Source of the DNA: Sparassis latifolia
Lineage: Eukaryota; Basidiomycota; Agaricomycetes; Polyporales; Sparassidaceae
DNA: 64,000 nt
Assembly: GCA_018466975.1 (NCBI GenBank)
Contig: CM031562.1
Location: 3,906,001-3,970,000, forward strand
Reading direction: 5' to 3'
The notes beneath the pieces are model-generated. The model had not been told where the DNA came from. It did not search any database and saw only the letters and a list, made by a program, of their open reading frames with translations. Positions 35,165 through 46,705 of this stretch are shown piece after piece; the first letter of the stretch is position 1, and the number at the start of each line of letters is the position of its first letter. A program made the position numbers and the translations under genes.

Positions 35165-35801
35165 TGTTTCCTTATTCTGTGCATCGTCCTACTCACGTCC
35201 TGTGCTGTCACAGTTGCCGATGTCCATCACTATCATTCATCGTTGTATCTTGCTATATCGGAATTGCTCTGGATACCGTTCTTTCCCATCTTGAGGCTGT
35301 TCGTAACTGCTGAATTGTATATTCATCTAAAACATGCGCCATTGCCTGCACCACGTTCTACAACACATTGAAAAAGGGCGGCCATCAACTGATATTTGAC
35401 AGCATTGGAAGTCGGAACAATTGTTCGGGAAAAGTGCGCATTCAATCGGATTCAGAAGAATGGACAAAAGCGGTTCAGTAAGCACTGGCGGAAGAAGAGG
35501 AAGCTCATACCGTGACCGCTCGCGCGACGTCCACCGGAGCGGACAGCTCTCACCAAATCGGAGGTCCGAGGAACCTTGATGTGGTGCTTTTTTTGTTCTT
35601 TGATCATCCACGTCCATGTTGTCAAGTCGCCATCGTCGTGCATGCGCAATCCTGCCCTTCACTTCAGGTCCGTTCATGTCTTCAGCTGTGCTATCTTGAA
35701 TCTTTAGGTCTAGCAATATCCACACAGCTGTTTCGTCTCTTTCCGTTGTTCAACTCCCCTCAAAATGGCTAGCACAGCTGGCAGGTCAGAGGCCTGTCAA
35801 T

Positions 35802-36815
35802 ATGATGGAGTTGCGACAACTGCATGCAGCTGCATCCCCTTCTTTGCTCACGAACGGTGAGTTAATCTCAACGTCTATCCTGTCATCATGAGGGACCAGC
35901 ATACCATGTCACAGAGCATATACCGCTGTCTGAAAGCCCGACGGACCAGCCACCGGAAAAACGTATAGCCTTCATGTACTCGTTGCAATTTTGGAACAAG
36001 TGCAAGAGGATAGGATTGCTACTTTCCACTGGGTATGCCTCAGCGGAATCCAGGACGTAGTAAGTGGCTCTTCATTGTGTAACAGTAACATCTCTACACC
36101 TATTCGCCGACGTAGGTATGAACATACCGAGAACTGGACGCACTTTCACAGTACTCTGCAGAAGAAACTGGAGAATATTAGCATGGTAGTGAGTTGTGCT
36201 CATTCTTGCTTCTATCTCAGGCTCTTGAGTTGTTCATGACACCTTGCCATCCAGTCTGGGCTTCTGCTGAGGTTGGTACGTTCACTCTCAGCAAGCTCAG
36301 GGACATCGACCGGGCCCATGCCAGCTCCAATACTACAATGCTGTCCAGTGGCGAACTGCGGCGCATGACCTACACCGCTGCAATGGCGTCCGCAGGAGGC
36401 AGCCTGCTTTCGCTCATCTTTGGCCTCATTTGTCTGTGGTCGCTGCACGGATGCCCTTCGGCACGCCTGAAGGTTTCAGTGGCTTCTCCTTCATCTATTC
36501 CGCTTTGGCTGATCACCAAACAAGGCACTCATCAAGTGCCATCCCGGCTTATTCTACTATCTTTTTTCTACGCCATGCTTGTTCGGCAGAGCGTCAGGAC
36601 TGTCATTCTTCGTCGCCATTGGCGCGTACACATGGCTTGATTTAAGCTGTTCCAAATATGGCTGGGGCGGAAGGACGGCTAGCATACTCTGCAGCGCAGC
36701 ACTTGTTGGCAATGCGGGACTTTGTTTTTCCTGGAGGTTCCACACGATGGAGACATCCAAAATCTGCCTAAAAATTCAGTGTACCTACGATCGTTGCACT
36801 TCTAACTTGCTGTGA
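35802..36815 (+). CDS. Small multi-pass membrane protein T1, unknown function
   Basis: Probable start ATG 35802 (MMELRQLHAAASPSLLTN), an intron, then FWNKCKRIGLLLSTGYASAE and YEHTENWTHFHSTLQKKLEN. A conserved block (LLSSGELRRMTYTAAMAS) leads into a hydrophobic span (LLSLIFGLICLWSL), an intron, and a further pair of spans (LSFFVAIGAYTWLDLS; SILCSAALVGNAGLCFSW). The paralogue T2 at 43.1-43.9 kb keeps the same blocks and intron positions, which supports the model. No family was recognised. It is convergent with the UbiA gene downstream. Confidence 0.6.
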
Positions 36816-37065
36816 GTGGGCAGGATCAAGTACTGAGATCGGTGGATTCTCGCTATTGTTCTGAGTTCGTGATTTGCCCCAGTCGCTTCACGAAGACAAA
36901 GAGACTTTCCAGTCAGCATGTTGAATCAAGCGAGACAAGATAGCAAATAGGACGGGTATTACTACACAGCGCACAAAGCAAACGACAGCATGTCCATGTA
37001 ACAGCTAAATCAGCACAACAGTGCAACTGGGAGGGGGAGGGATTACATTACACTAGCACAAAACT

Positions 37066-38178
37066 TCAAACAGCCGTCAGGATTTTGGACGCTCTGCTCT
37101 TCCCTTCGACGCCAATCCAACCAATAGCCATCGTTATCGAGAAGTAGACAATGGCTTGGAAAGCACGGTGGGCCAACGTTGGCCTGATACATGGGATCAC
37201 CATGATGAGGATACCACACCTCACATAGACTCCGAAAATCGAATTGGCGTCAACAGTTGTCGACGCAATGACACTACTTAGCGGTTAAGACTGCAATGCA
37301 ACGAGCAGGATGAGTGAGACACGCACTAACACATGGCAGCAAATATCGCTGCACATCTTTTTCCCAACACCACTGCAATTGTCTTCTGTCCTGCAGCTCG
37401 ATCAGCCTCGGTGTCCATAACGGCACCTAGGGCATGCACTCCTGCGGTGCAGAGACTCATCATATAGCCTTTCGCGGGGGCCTCCGCGATACTGCGACCC
37501 GAAAAACTGAAACCTATAAACCAGGCTAAGAAGACTATCAAGCCGTTCGAAATTGAATCCACCACTGGAATTTCCTTCAGGCGGAAAGGCGGGGAGGAAT
37601 ACTGCCAGCCTAAAGTGACCAAGACAGCGTTCGCAAGGACGTTCTGCGGCTCTCCGCAGACCATAGCTGCCGTCATGACGATCGCAGAGGACCAGTATGC
37701 TGCTGTCAAGACGTCTTTATGAAAAACTGGGTTGAGAATGCCACCCTCCATACCCTCCGCTTTCTTGCGCGGATTACGTAGGTCCGACTCGTAGTCATAT
37801 ACATCGTTAACTCCGAATACGACTGCAATTTGTCGTCCATTAGCGCATGAACCTGTTCATCCACGAGAGGAACTCACTCGCGCACAAAGGGAAAGAAAGC
37901 GCGGACATCTGCAACGCTGCTTTCGCCAGAGCCGGCATAGATTTGGGAAGAACTTCTGAGTGAATCAGACCTATACCGAAGAGTATCGGTCCAAAGGTCC
38001 AGCCTGGGATGCGGCTGACTTTAACGATTGCCCATGCCCTCCTCGACAATGATGGTGTAGAATTTGTAGCATTTATAGAGGTTTTCTGAGTGGGCATCAA
38101 ATTGCGTGACACGAAAACTGACGAGTGAAAGGAGGAGATAGCTGTGTGCTGTGAAACAGAGGCTAAAGGATACGCCAA
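37066..38178 (-). CDS. UbiA-family prenyltransferase, 332 aa
   Basis: Three exons: 38178-37878, 37822-37333 and 37273-37066, 999 nt in frame. First aspartate-rich motif, split by no intron: VFGVNDVYDYESDLRNPRKK (NDxxDxxxD). Second motif: GAVMDTEADRAAGQKT (DxxxD). Several hydrophobic spans (LANAVLVTLGWQYSSPPFRL, SNGLIVFLAWFIGFSF, CGILIMVIPCI) fit the usual multi-helix UbiA fold. These enzymes transfer a prenyl group to an aromatic or other acceptor, Mg2+-dependent, in a membrane. The N-terminus has no clear mitochondrial presequence and the sequence is not obviously COQ2, so a secondary or quinone-like role is possible. The acceptor is unknown. Confidence 0.85.
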
Positions 38179-40295
38179 CCTAACTACACACTCTTTTGGC
38201 CAACAGGCAACGGCGTTACCGAAGGACGTCCGATAGGTTGGCTCTGAGTACGAGTCGCGGAGAGCAGCTTACGTAATCTGTCAATGTTGGCGCTTATAGT
38301 ACGATACTCTCGCTGCTAACTTGCGCTTGGATCGTCACAATCATCATGCATCGATGCATCATCCAACGGTACTCCCAGAATCGATCACCGAAGACGGCAT
38401 AACTTGAGCCTTATCCTGGTCTCCCCACAACCCCCTGCCTCGAACTCATAAATAATGAAGATCCTGGCTGTGTTACTGCAGTACGTGGGACAACCTGCCG
38501 GAAGATGGAAGTGGTCGCACACCCGCAAATAGGATGATTCTATTGGAAAGACGCCGCAAACGGAGAAGCCCTGTGTTGCAACGGGTAATTCAAGAAACCC
38601 CCTCGAACTCGGGACTTCGAGTCAGTCCTGGACGTCGGCAGGCCATCCTGGTGCTGTGGGCCACCGTGACGTGCCTCCGTGTGGTTTCAAGTTGCAGGCG
38701 ACTCAGTCTATTGTCGCTGATCAGGAGTGCCAAAGCTCGTTCCGACTCATCGGCAGACCCTTCCCTGGATGCCGCATCCCTACCGGATGTCGCCCTCATT
38801 CCGAGCAGCTCTTCGTCTTCGCCATTTGTAAGTGGCAGGTCGCCTTTCAGTAGCAATTTGGAGTTTATGTGTGAAGTGGGAGGTTGTCGCTAACCGTTGC
38901 GATCAATGGCTGCGCGGTACGACGCATGACCATCCAGTCGGTACTCAGACGGCCGGCGTTCTTTAGCCGTCAATTTCCTATTCACCAACCCGGGTTTCCA
39001 AAACACGGTAAGAAAACGGCGAGGGGTTGCTGAGGTTTCTCGGCGCTGGAAGGTTTCTTCATAGAACAATCCCCGCAAACGCCTGGAGAAAGCCTGCAAA
39101 GATAGGTACTTACAGTCGCATTCAAAGTTGAGACCGTGCTAGCAATCAGTGTGGGTATCTGGCTTCCCTTCTGATAAGTATACCTCAAGCTCATTGTTTC
39201 AGCCCACGGATGTGTTCCGGCTCACGGATCGCTTCCTGCCTTTCCTACCGATACTCTCCATCGAATCTCCTATGCGTGCCACACTCATTGGATCATCGAT
39301 TTGTTCCCTACAAGGGGCCTTCACACCACACTTCGCACCTTCTGCTCCGCCTACCCTTTCATAGCAAAGGCCTACTGTAATTCGTTAAAGTTGGTTCGTC
39401 CATGCACTTCTACACGTTGCATGGGCGAAAAGACATCCATCACATAGTCCAACGACGGGGCGTTGCATGCGATCTGGTTCTAGGATGCTGCAGGCACATT
39501 TCATGTCGTTATCACGCCCGCAGGTGTGATTCTAATGTGTTGATATCTATTGGCAATGTGCCAACGTTTCACGCCTTCTAGCACCACCTCATACTTGGCT
39601 GCGGGTGATGGCTTGCATGCTCGGGTGTCATTAGTAGGCGCGGTTTTCTTTCCCCTCCCTCTTTCCGGCTCCCAGCACGATATTCCTTGTCATCGCGGTT
39701 CAAACTATGTTTGTGTCGACTTCTTTCCGCTATGTGCCGGCAGCGCCAGTTTACTTTTTAGCACGGAAGGCCTGAGCCAGTGGCAAACGACATTAATATC
39801 AAACCGCTGCACGTGGCAAAAGTGAACGATAGGAACAACTTCGGATGTGATTGAGCAAACTCCTTGCGGCTTAATGACTTCAGGCAGTCTCGCCCATGTC
39901 AAGTCTGACATTGACAATGGTGTTATCGTCTTTGTGGTTACGATGGCAACCCCGTTCATCAATCCATTTTAATCCGTTTGGAAGCAATGTACGAGGTCAA
40001 TATGATGAAGCCTGCCCGGAGACTGTTTCCTCGAAGTCTTGCTTTCATTTGTTGTCCTCTGAACGGTGGATACTCTAACCTGGGGGCAATGTCCTCTGAG
40101 CGTTCGGTGGACCTAAATTCGTGCCTCTGTCCCGATATTCTCTTGATTGTACTGAGCTTGTGCATTGAATGCCTCTTGATCTCGCCATGCATCCGCAACG
40201 GTCAATTTCATATACTCTTTGTTCGGACTTGAACATGCCAATTTGATATCGCGCTAGTCACTAGGGCTGGCGACATTGCGCCAATAGATTTACCT
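38179..40295. other. No confident gene
   Basis: A plus frame at 38534-38893 (arginine- and serine-rich, DPSLDAASLPDVALIPSS) and minus frames at 38890-39099 and 39705-39962 are open but show no domain and no paralogue. They may include exons of an unrecognised gene. Confidence 0.3.
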
Positions 40296-40344
40296 TTATC
40301 CTGCCCCTCCTTGCAACTTGAAGTTGCAAGGAGGGGCAGGATAA
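40296..40344. repeat. Perfect 49-nt palindrome (24-bp arms, 1-nt spacer)
   Basis: The left arm begins TTATCCTGCCCC (40296-40319), the spacer is G at 40320, and 40321-40344 is the exact reverse complement ending GGGGCAGGATAA. Flanking bases do not pair. Confidence 0.95.
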
Positions 40345-40722
40345 GTTCGTGACTGCGCAGTCCAGTTCGCCCAGTGAGTACCTACACTCCGTCTCTTTCC
40401 TTTCGTCTCTACCAATACTCAGTCCATTGACACCAAATGAATCGTCGTGTAACAGTTTGTCTCATCCGGTGAAGAATTGCAGTCCTTCCAGGCTCCGACG
40501 CGCCCTCGGGTCGCACCGCTGCCCTGCGAACGCGATGCCCCGGTAGTGAGCAAACTAGCAAAGTGAAAGGGGTGCCGTGATTCCGTAGAACGTGGATAGT
40601 CGATACAAGAAAGATGTCGCAGATAGCAAGCAAAGAATGTCCCGACCGCAGCATCCATTGAAACACAGATCGTGCAGCATCAGCCGAACTCGTGAGGAAG
40701 AGATGGTAAAGTCTTACCTGGG

Positions 40723-41856
40723 CTACGACTTGAGTAGAGTAGTGGGTATACTCTCGATACTGTTGTTTGGGAAATTCGTATTTGACGTACTCGTCGAACT
40801 ACCAGTAGCGCCCACTGAACTGGAGGGGTTGGGTTCGGGAAGTGCGTCTTCTTCCAAATCCCTTCCGAAAAGGTACATGAATCCGGCGAGGTGCACGACG
40901 AGTAGGAAAATGACGAGGGCAATGCCCATCTACCAGGACAGTGAATACAGTGAGGCAGGCGATCTATCGATGGGTTACGCACGATGAGTACAGGGCCCTT
41001 GTTCTTGGCTTCGAAGCCAATGATACAAGTATTCACGAAAACGCGCTGAAGCTGACCCCTCCCCATACCTGTAGCATAGTCAGTGACGTTGGGCGATCTG
41101 ACAACTCTCACGCGCCTGAGGTATGGAGAGAGCAGTGAGATATAACTTCGGATACCTGTGACCGATCATCTGCCATCCGGTCAGTACCATTTCAGCAGGG
41201 CCTCGTGGTGCTCACCCTCAAGGTGGACCCATGCACATCTCCCAGTACATAGATTAGACCGACACCAAATCCGATGCATATTAAACTGCTCAGAAGAGAG
41301 GTGATGCCGAATGCAAACGCAGAGGGGCCGAACGGATAATTGCTGAACAGGAGTGTTGATACGGCTCTATATAGGTACGTTACCACAGATCAGTAAGAAG
41401 TAGCGAAGCATACCCTATGATCAAACCACACTGTTTACGTATAAGCAAATCGGCCAATGGTCGAGGAAATTCAGAAACACTACACACCACAATGTTTAAA
41501 TTGTTCCATCTGCGAACTAGCCCATCACGCCATGACTCCCAGTCTGCGGGTCCCTTATCCTCGGATCTGAGAAGGAGGTAGAGTCCCGGCCGAGGTGTGG
41601 TATAATTTAGGGCAATGATGAATATTTTCGCACTCGAGTCCCCGACGAGCCGAGTGAGTGGCTTGATACTGGTAGTCGCTGAAGCAATGGCTTCCGGAAC
41701 AGTGGAGAACGAGCCTGCTATATAAGCCTTCATACGCGCAGCGAATTGAACGGTTGCAATCAACCAACGGTCCATGACAGAACAAATGAAAGGATTGCTG
41801 ACGGCGATAGTGCGACAGCTAGGAGGAGCAACGATGAAGGATGATAACACAACCAA
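40723..41856 (-). CDS. Multi-pass membrane protein S, unknown function
   Basis: Exons read in order: PGLYLLLRSEDKGPADWESW and RDGLVRRWNNLNIV (to about 41487); after a 50-bp intron a tiny exon CGLII; after another intron, LLFSNYPFGPSAFAFGITSL and LICIGFGVGLIYVLGDVHGS, two membrane spans; and lower down MGIALVIFLLVVHLAGFMYL with a Ser/Asn-rich tail. The short-exon, short-intron layout and the WxNLNIV-span arrangement resemble small basidiomycete membrane proteins of unknown role. The start (perhaps MDRWLIATVQ, near 41778) and the joins around 41110-40930 are uncertain. Confidence 0.45.
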
Positions 41857-41859
41857 CCT

Positions 41860-43084
41860 ACGTTCGCGTAGGACAAAGGATGTAGAAGTCGATAGGACAA
41901 CGGAGGATGAATGTACTTAGTGGGAACGAGAAGCACGGTACCGCAGAGCAGGATATATAGAACCACGGACGGACGAGCGCTCCTCTCCTTGAGGCCGACA
42001 CTGCAAAAACCTGTATAAAATGCTCATGTAAGATACTTATCGCAGCCGGAGGGCCCGTGTCATATTGATTGCTGTGGCGACGTCGGATAAGGCGACACAT
42101 CATGCCAGGTCCTGAATAAGTAGAATGTCTTAAGACAAGAAGACGCGGCTCAAATGACCTATCAGATGTATGATATGAGCAGCCCATCACGACAGACAGC
42201 GTGAAGAAAGATGTGTGACTGAGCAACGCGCAGTAGATCGGACCCCGAAACCGTTGGAGGAAAAATCTACAGGCCTTCCAAATTCTACAACTTGGACCCA
42301 CAGTTATCGATGGAAAGACGCCGCGGAGGCATCGCATCTTGATTCGATCTGTGTCACGTGCAAGCAAAGGCTCTTGAGCCACTGGGACCCCCGACAATGG
42401 GAAAGGTCCGCCTAGTATTTCATGGACATAATCAAGGAGTTGACCGCCCGATAGCCTGAGCATTTCGCGGACATCGGGAGGCAGTGCCCAGGAGGCCTCA
42501 TTCGGGGCCGTACAGTCGCTTATGGAAGCCTGGCGGGGGGAGGCCGTCCCAGAAGCGCCCAAAATTATCTTTTTTAAAACCCCACGCTAAGGGCGAGACG
42601 CCGACCGCGGAGGCAAAAATCTCATTTTTCATGACATTTTGAGCCCAAAACGGCCTTTTCCCAACATCAGGCTTATTCGGCCCGCTTGGTGGCCCGAGCG
42701 TCTACCAGTAACTATGAGCACCGAGATTCCCAGGTGCGTTGTCCTCCGTCGAGGTACTTACCGCTGTCCCACCGTAGAATGAATATTACACCGCCAAGCG
42801 CAAAAAGCGTCTGAGCGCATGCATTCCACGAAGCTTCCTTCTCTTCGTCCTTGCCCGGTAGCTCTTCTCGACAACTCAACGGCTTTTCACCTGCTGACAC
42901 TTCTATCTCATTTGATATCATGCCTGTGTCTCGGGGGACTGCACTGTGCAGTGGTAACTTACTGTCTACTACCATATTGGACGGTATGTCCACAACATTC
43001 GGCTCAGAGATACTTGAACACTGACAGCTGCTGTTGTCAGAGAAAGTTTTAGTCGGCAGTCAGAACGTTGATGATGCCCGTCAC
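41860..43084. other. No confident gene
   Basis: A long minus frame (42562-41858, 234 codons) lacks recognisable motifs and may be chance. A minus frame at 42975-42712 from ATG 42975 has one hydrophobic span (TLFALGGVIFILRW) and could be a small membrane protein. Confidence 0.3.
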
Positions 43085-43891
43085 AATCCATCCCTTCGAT
43101 TACCACTCAAGGTCTGGGAGAGACTGAAAAGAATCGCTCTACTCCTGGCAACAGGATATGCCTCACGGGAATCCCGCACGCGGTAAGTTACCTATAAAGC
43201 CGAATACCGTTCACCTGCATGTCTCTCGTCGTGATCGCCTAGGTATGAGATTACAGGGGATTGGTATCGTTTTCGCTCCACCACGACTAAAAAATTGGAG
43301 AACATCGGTATAGTTGTGAGTCTATCCGGAGTACGCTGATGTCTGGTCTAATTCTCTTCCAAGTCTGGCCTTTTGCTTAGGTCTGCAATGTCACAGTCCT
43401 TCATCTGTTACAGCCCCCCGACCTTGATCCTGCTTAGTTCCAGCACAAGCTTGCTGTCTTCTGGCGATCTGCGGCGTATGACATATATTGCTGCTATAGG
43501 CTCTATGGCCTGCAGCCTTCTTTCAATTATTTTTGGTTTACTTTGCCTCTGGTCTCTCGTCGGAGTAGATCCAACACGCTTGAAGGTGCGGTTTTCTTCA
43601 CCGGTCATTTCACAAACATTGATACCATGTCTGTAGTCGTTGAGCCGAAATAGCGCCTTATTCTACTACTTATATGCCACACCCTCGTTGTTCGGTGGCA
43701 CAGCTGCCCTGTCGTTCTTTGTTGCAGTTGGATCTTGGACATGGCTAGATCTCGGTCATTCCCACTACGGATCGGGTGGCAAAGTGCTCAGCATCTGCTG
43801 CAGTGCGGCACTTGTTTTCAATGCTGCCCTTTGCTTTATCCTCGGGGGCTCGACGTGGAGATCTCAGCCATCGTCCAAGACTGCATGCTGA
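43085..43891 (+). CDS. Membrane protein T2, duplicate of T1
   Basis: Blocks parallel to T1: VWERLKRIALLLATGYASRE, an intron, YEITGDWYRFRSTTTKKLEN, an intron, LLSSGDLRRMTYIAAIGSMA, a span (LLSIIFGLLCLWSL), an intron, FYYLYATPSLFGGTAALSFF and VAVGSWTWLDLGHSHYGSGG, ending CILGGSTWRSQPSSKTAC. The open blocks suggest it may still be functional, but the 5' exon was not located. Like T1 it is followed by a UbiA-type sequence on the opposite strand. Confidence 0.5.
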
Positions 43892-44139
43892 TTGATACTT
43901 GTCTCTTCAATTTTCAATTCCTGGTGGTAGCTGAGGGAGGCTAGAGACGGACACAGAGCCCCCGCGCTGATTGACTGTATAGTATGGACTCCTTGTATTA
44001 TTTCTACCACGACTCTCGTATTGTGCAGTATGGCTCAGTGAAGATTCATTCTGCTTTTTGTGAACTGGTATCATTCGCCCTGCAATTCAGTACAGTCACT
44101 ACGACGGCACCGAGCGCATGCACACCTGCGGTGCATAGA

Positions 44140-44670
44140 CTCATCCTTTTGAAGGCGCATCCATAATATTACGACCTGTGAAACTGAATCCTGCGAACCA
44201 GCCAAGAAAGACAATCAATGCATTCGAGAATGAGTCCACAACATGGACTTCCTTCAGGCGGAAAGGCGGAGATGAATACTGCCAGCTGTGAGCAATCAAG
44301 ATCGCGTTCGCGAGAACGCTCTGCGGCTCCCCGCGAGCCATAGCTGTTCCCATTACTACGGCGGAACGAGGAGTCCACCCTCTAACCCTTCAACCCTCTT
44401 GCGGGTATCGCGGAGGTCGGATTCGTATTCACACACGTCGTTGAATCCGAAAACAACTATACACCTCAAATTCAGCTCATGAACTCATTTTACAACCAAC
44501 GACAGACTCACCCGTGACATCAGGCTGCTTTCGCAAGACTTGGCGTGGATTTAGATAAAGACTCAGAGATCAGACCAATGCTAAACAGTATGGGCCCAAA
44601 AATCCATCCTGGTAAACGACTGACACGGAGGATCGTCCAAGCTCTCCGCCACAGCGACGGTATGAACTCG
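44140..44670 (-). pseudogene. Truncated UbiA-family prenyltransferase copy
   Basis: Clear but broken copy of the UbiA gene. Readable pieces: WRRAWTILRVSRLPGWIFGP and ILFSIGLISESLSKSTPSLA, then a stop; VVFGFNDVCEYESDLRDTRK, where the second aspartate of NDxxDxxxD has become Glu; then GEPQSVLANAILIAHSWQYS and SPPFRLKEVHVVDSFSNALI. The NPVFHKDVLTAAYW region and the whole C-terminal half with the second aspartate motif are gone. The intact paralogue lies 6.5 kb away. Confidence 0.85.
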
Positions 44671-44966
44671 TAGGAATCAAAGGCGTAAATTCAGACAGCA
44701 TCATATCAGATGGGTTCCAAATGGTATGGGAGGTGGTACGTTGGAGCCATAGAGTATTTCATTGAAGAACGGCATAGCAAGGGAACCTAAACAAAAACAA
44801 GCTTGATTTATGTCTTGTCTTCACGTTGGTCTTCAAGTTGAACTTAGGTCGTAGAGACGAGTGTGCTTGTGTTTTACGTAATCAAGATAGAAGGATTCCG
44901 GGCCGAGGAACCGTCGAAATTCGACCGAGACGGCGGCCAACGGTTCACTCTCGACTCCAGTTTGCG

Positions 44967-46103
44967 ATGGCTTCGTGCAAGATCATCTACGGTACTGCAT
45001 GGTATACCAATTACTACTGTGATATTCGACGTCGGATAAATGTCATGGCCACAGGAAAAGGGAGCGAACCACAGCCCTCGTAGTCAGCGCGGTGCTTAAT
45101 GGATTTCGTGCCATAGACACAGGTACGCTTCAGTTGCAGTGATGACAACTCGTGGTTGCATTTGAGCCGCATCAATACCTTTAGCTGCTCAGTTGAAGCA
45201 CTATCGGTGCGCTCTATTCGTGCTGGTAGGTCGTATGGCACATATTGACGTTCTACGTCGTCGTTTCAAGTGAAGATCTTGTGGGGGAGGCACTACGGAT
45301 ACTGCAGATGGAGCACAACATCAAACGCGAAGATTTGTTTGTTCAGACGAAGTGCGTTAGTGGTTTACACCTCTGGTGCATGAATGTGCACGGTGCTTGA
45401 TATCCAGGTACACGTCCATTGGAGGTCAAGACCACAGCCAGCCTCTTCCATACAATCCCTCAGATTCCGTTGCGAAGCAAGTGGAATCTTCGGTGATGCA
45501 GTCCCTCGCGAACCTTGGAACCTCATATGTCGACAGCGTTCTGTTGCATTCTCCGTTGGATACCATGCCACACACCTTGGCCGCTTGGCGAGCACTGATG
45601 GCCCTTCAGGATTCGGGGAAAGTCAAGGAGATAGGAATTTGCAATACGTATGACGTCCGAATTCTTAAAATGTTGGAGGAGGGTAGTGGCAGGAGAGTGC
45701 AGATCGTGCAGAATAGGTGGTTCGAGGGCAATTACTGGGATCAAGATGTTTGCCGATATTGTCGAGAGAACGACATCCAGTATCAGTGCGTGAATGGCAG
45801 TACCTCTGTGCAAATTGGCTAATGTCCTTATACAGATCATTCTGGACTCTCTCGGGCTCCCCGAACCTTCTTGCGGACGCCAGTATCCAAACAATCGCGC
45901 GGGCGAAAGGCTACACTCCAGCTCAAGTCCTCTTCAGGCTTGCGCAGTTGCACGGCATCACTCCACTGTCGGGCACCACCAACGAACGACATATGAAGGA
46001 GGACGCCGACGTAGAAAACGTCGATATTCGCCTTGAGGACGAAAGTGACGGACAGGTTAAAGCAGCAGTGGATGACATTCGGAAGCTGGTCTGGAGGTTA
46101 TAG
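44967..46103 (+). CDS. Aldo/keto reductase, 283 aa
   Basis: Six exons: 44967-45001, 45055-45122, 45185-45206, 45271-45351, 45408-45785 and 45836-46103, 852 nt in frame. Typical AKR signature: NGFRAIDTAAQLKHYREDLV then GEALRILQ, with catalytic Asp and Tyr, KREDLFVQTKY with the lysine, VDSVLLHSPLD with the histidine, and a late ITPLSGTTNERHMKEDADVE cofactor-binding region. These enzymes reduce aldehydes and ketones with NADPH as a (beta/alpha)8 barrel in the cytosol. The QLKHY variant of the DTAxxY motif is common in fungal homologues. The physiological substrate is unknown. All introns are GT-AG, 50-64 bp. Confidence 0.9.
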
Positions 46104-46705
46104 CTTGAACCGTGAGTGGAGAACTGTTTCTATTTTTTGAGTTGCCCTGCGTTTTACTTCACTGACGCATCCATGCCTAGGGTCCTCTCTGCGTGCATGG
46201 TATTCAGTCATCGGCATCTTCACACGGACGAATCCGCTCACTCTCTTGTCGGTACGTCGTTCATTCCTTACACTCGGCCATTCTATGGAATTTGGATTTG
46301 AGAAGACAGTACAGCGGTTGTTTCAGTCCTAGTTGGCGGACGTGTTACTCATGAAAGGTACTCATGAATTACTACTACCCTCGAAGACGCCCATGAAAAT
46401 TTGCACCCTTATGCATCAGATGGGAGCTCGCTTTGACATCCAAAACTTTGTCGACGATATTCTGCCTGGACAGGAACCGTTCGGATGAATGTTCTGAAAT
46501 TTAAAGGCATCAATTGTCTGCGGCATTTGAGCGTTCACGCTATAGTAGTGGGGATACGGCAGCTCAGGGCAGCTCCTGCCATTTCCCATAGGGCGCAGCA
46601 TTCGTCGTGATGCTAGCAATAAATCCTCCGTATCATCAGATTGGAATGCAGTGAGATATTTGTATACAAGATCACTTCTAGTGTGCCCATAGATCACTCA
46701 AGAAA
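46104..46705. other. 3' intergenic region, no gene seen
   Basis: Lies between the convergent reductase and MVD genes. A minus frame (46416-46697) is open but featureless. Confidence 0.4.

Larger units (their letters stand above)
30436..35305. repeat. Inverted segmental duplication, right arm
   Basis: Inverse copy of 11945-16755, separated from it by a ~13.7-kb centre. It carries the 30.4-32.0 kb non-genic stretch, P7 (minus) and the intact kinase A' (plus). Homology continues past the kinase stop to about 35305 and ends inwards at 30436. Confidence 0.85.
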
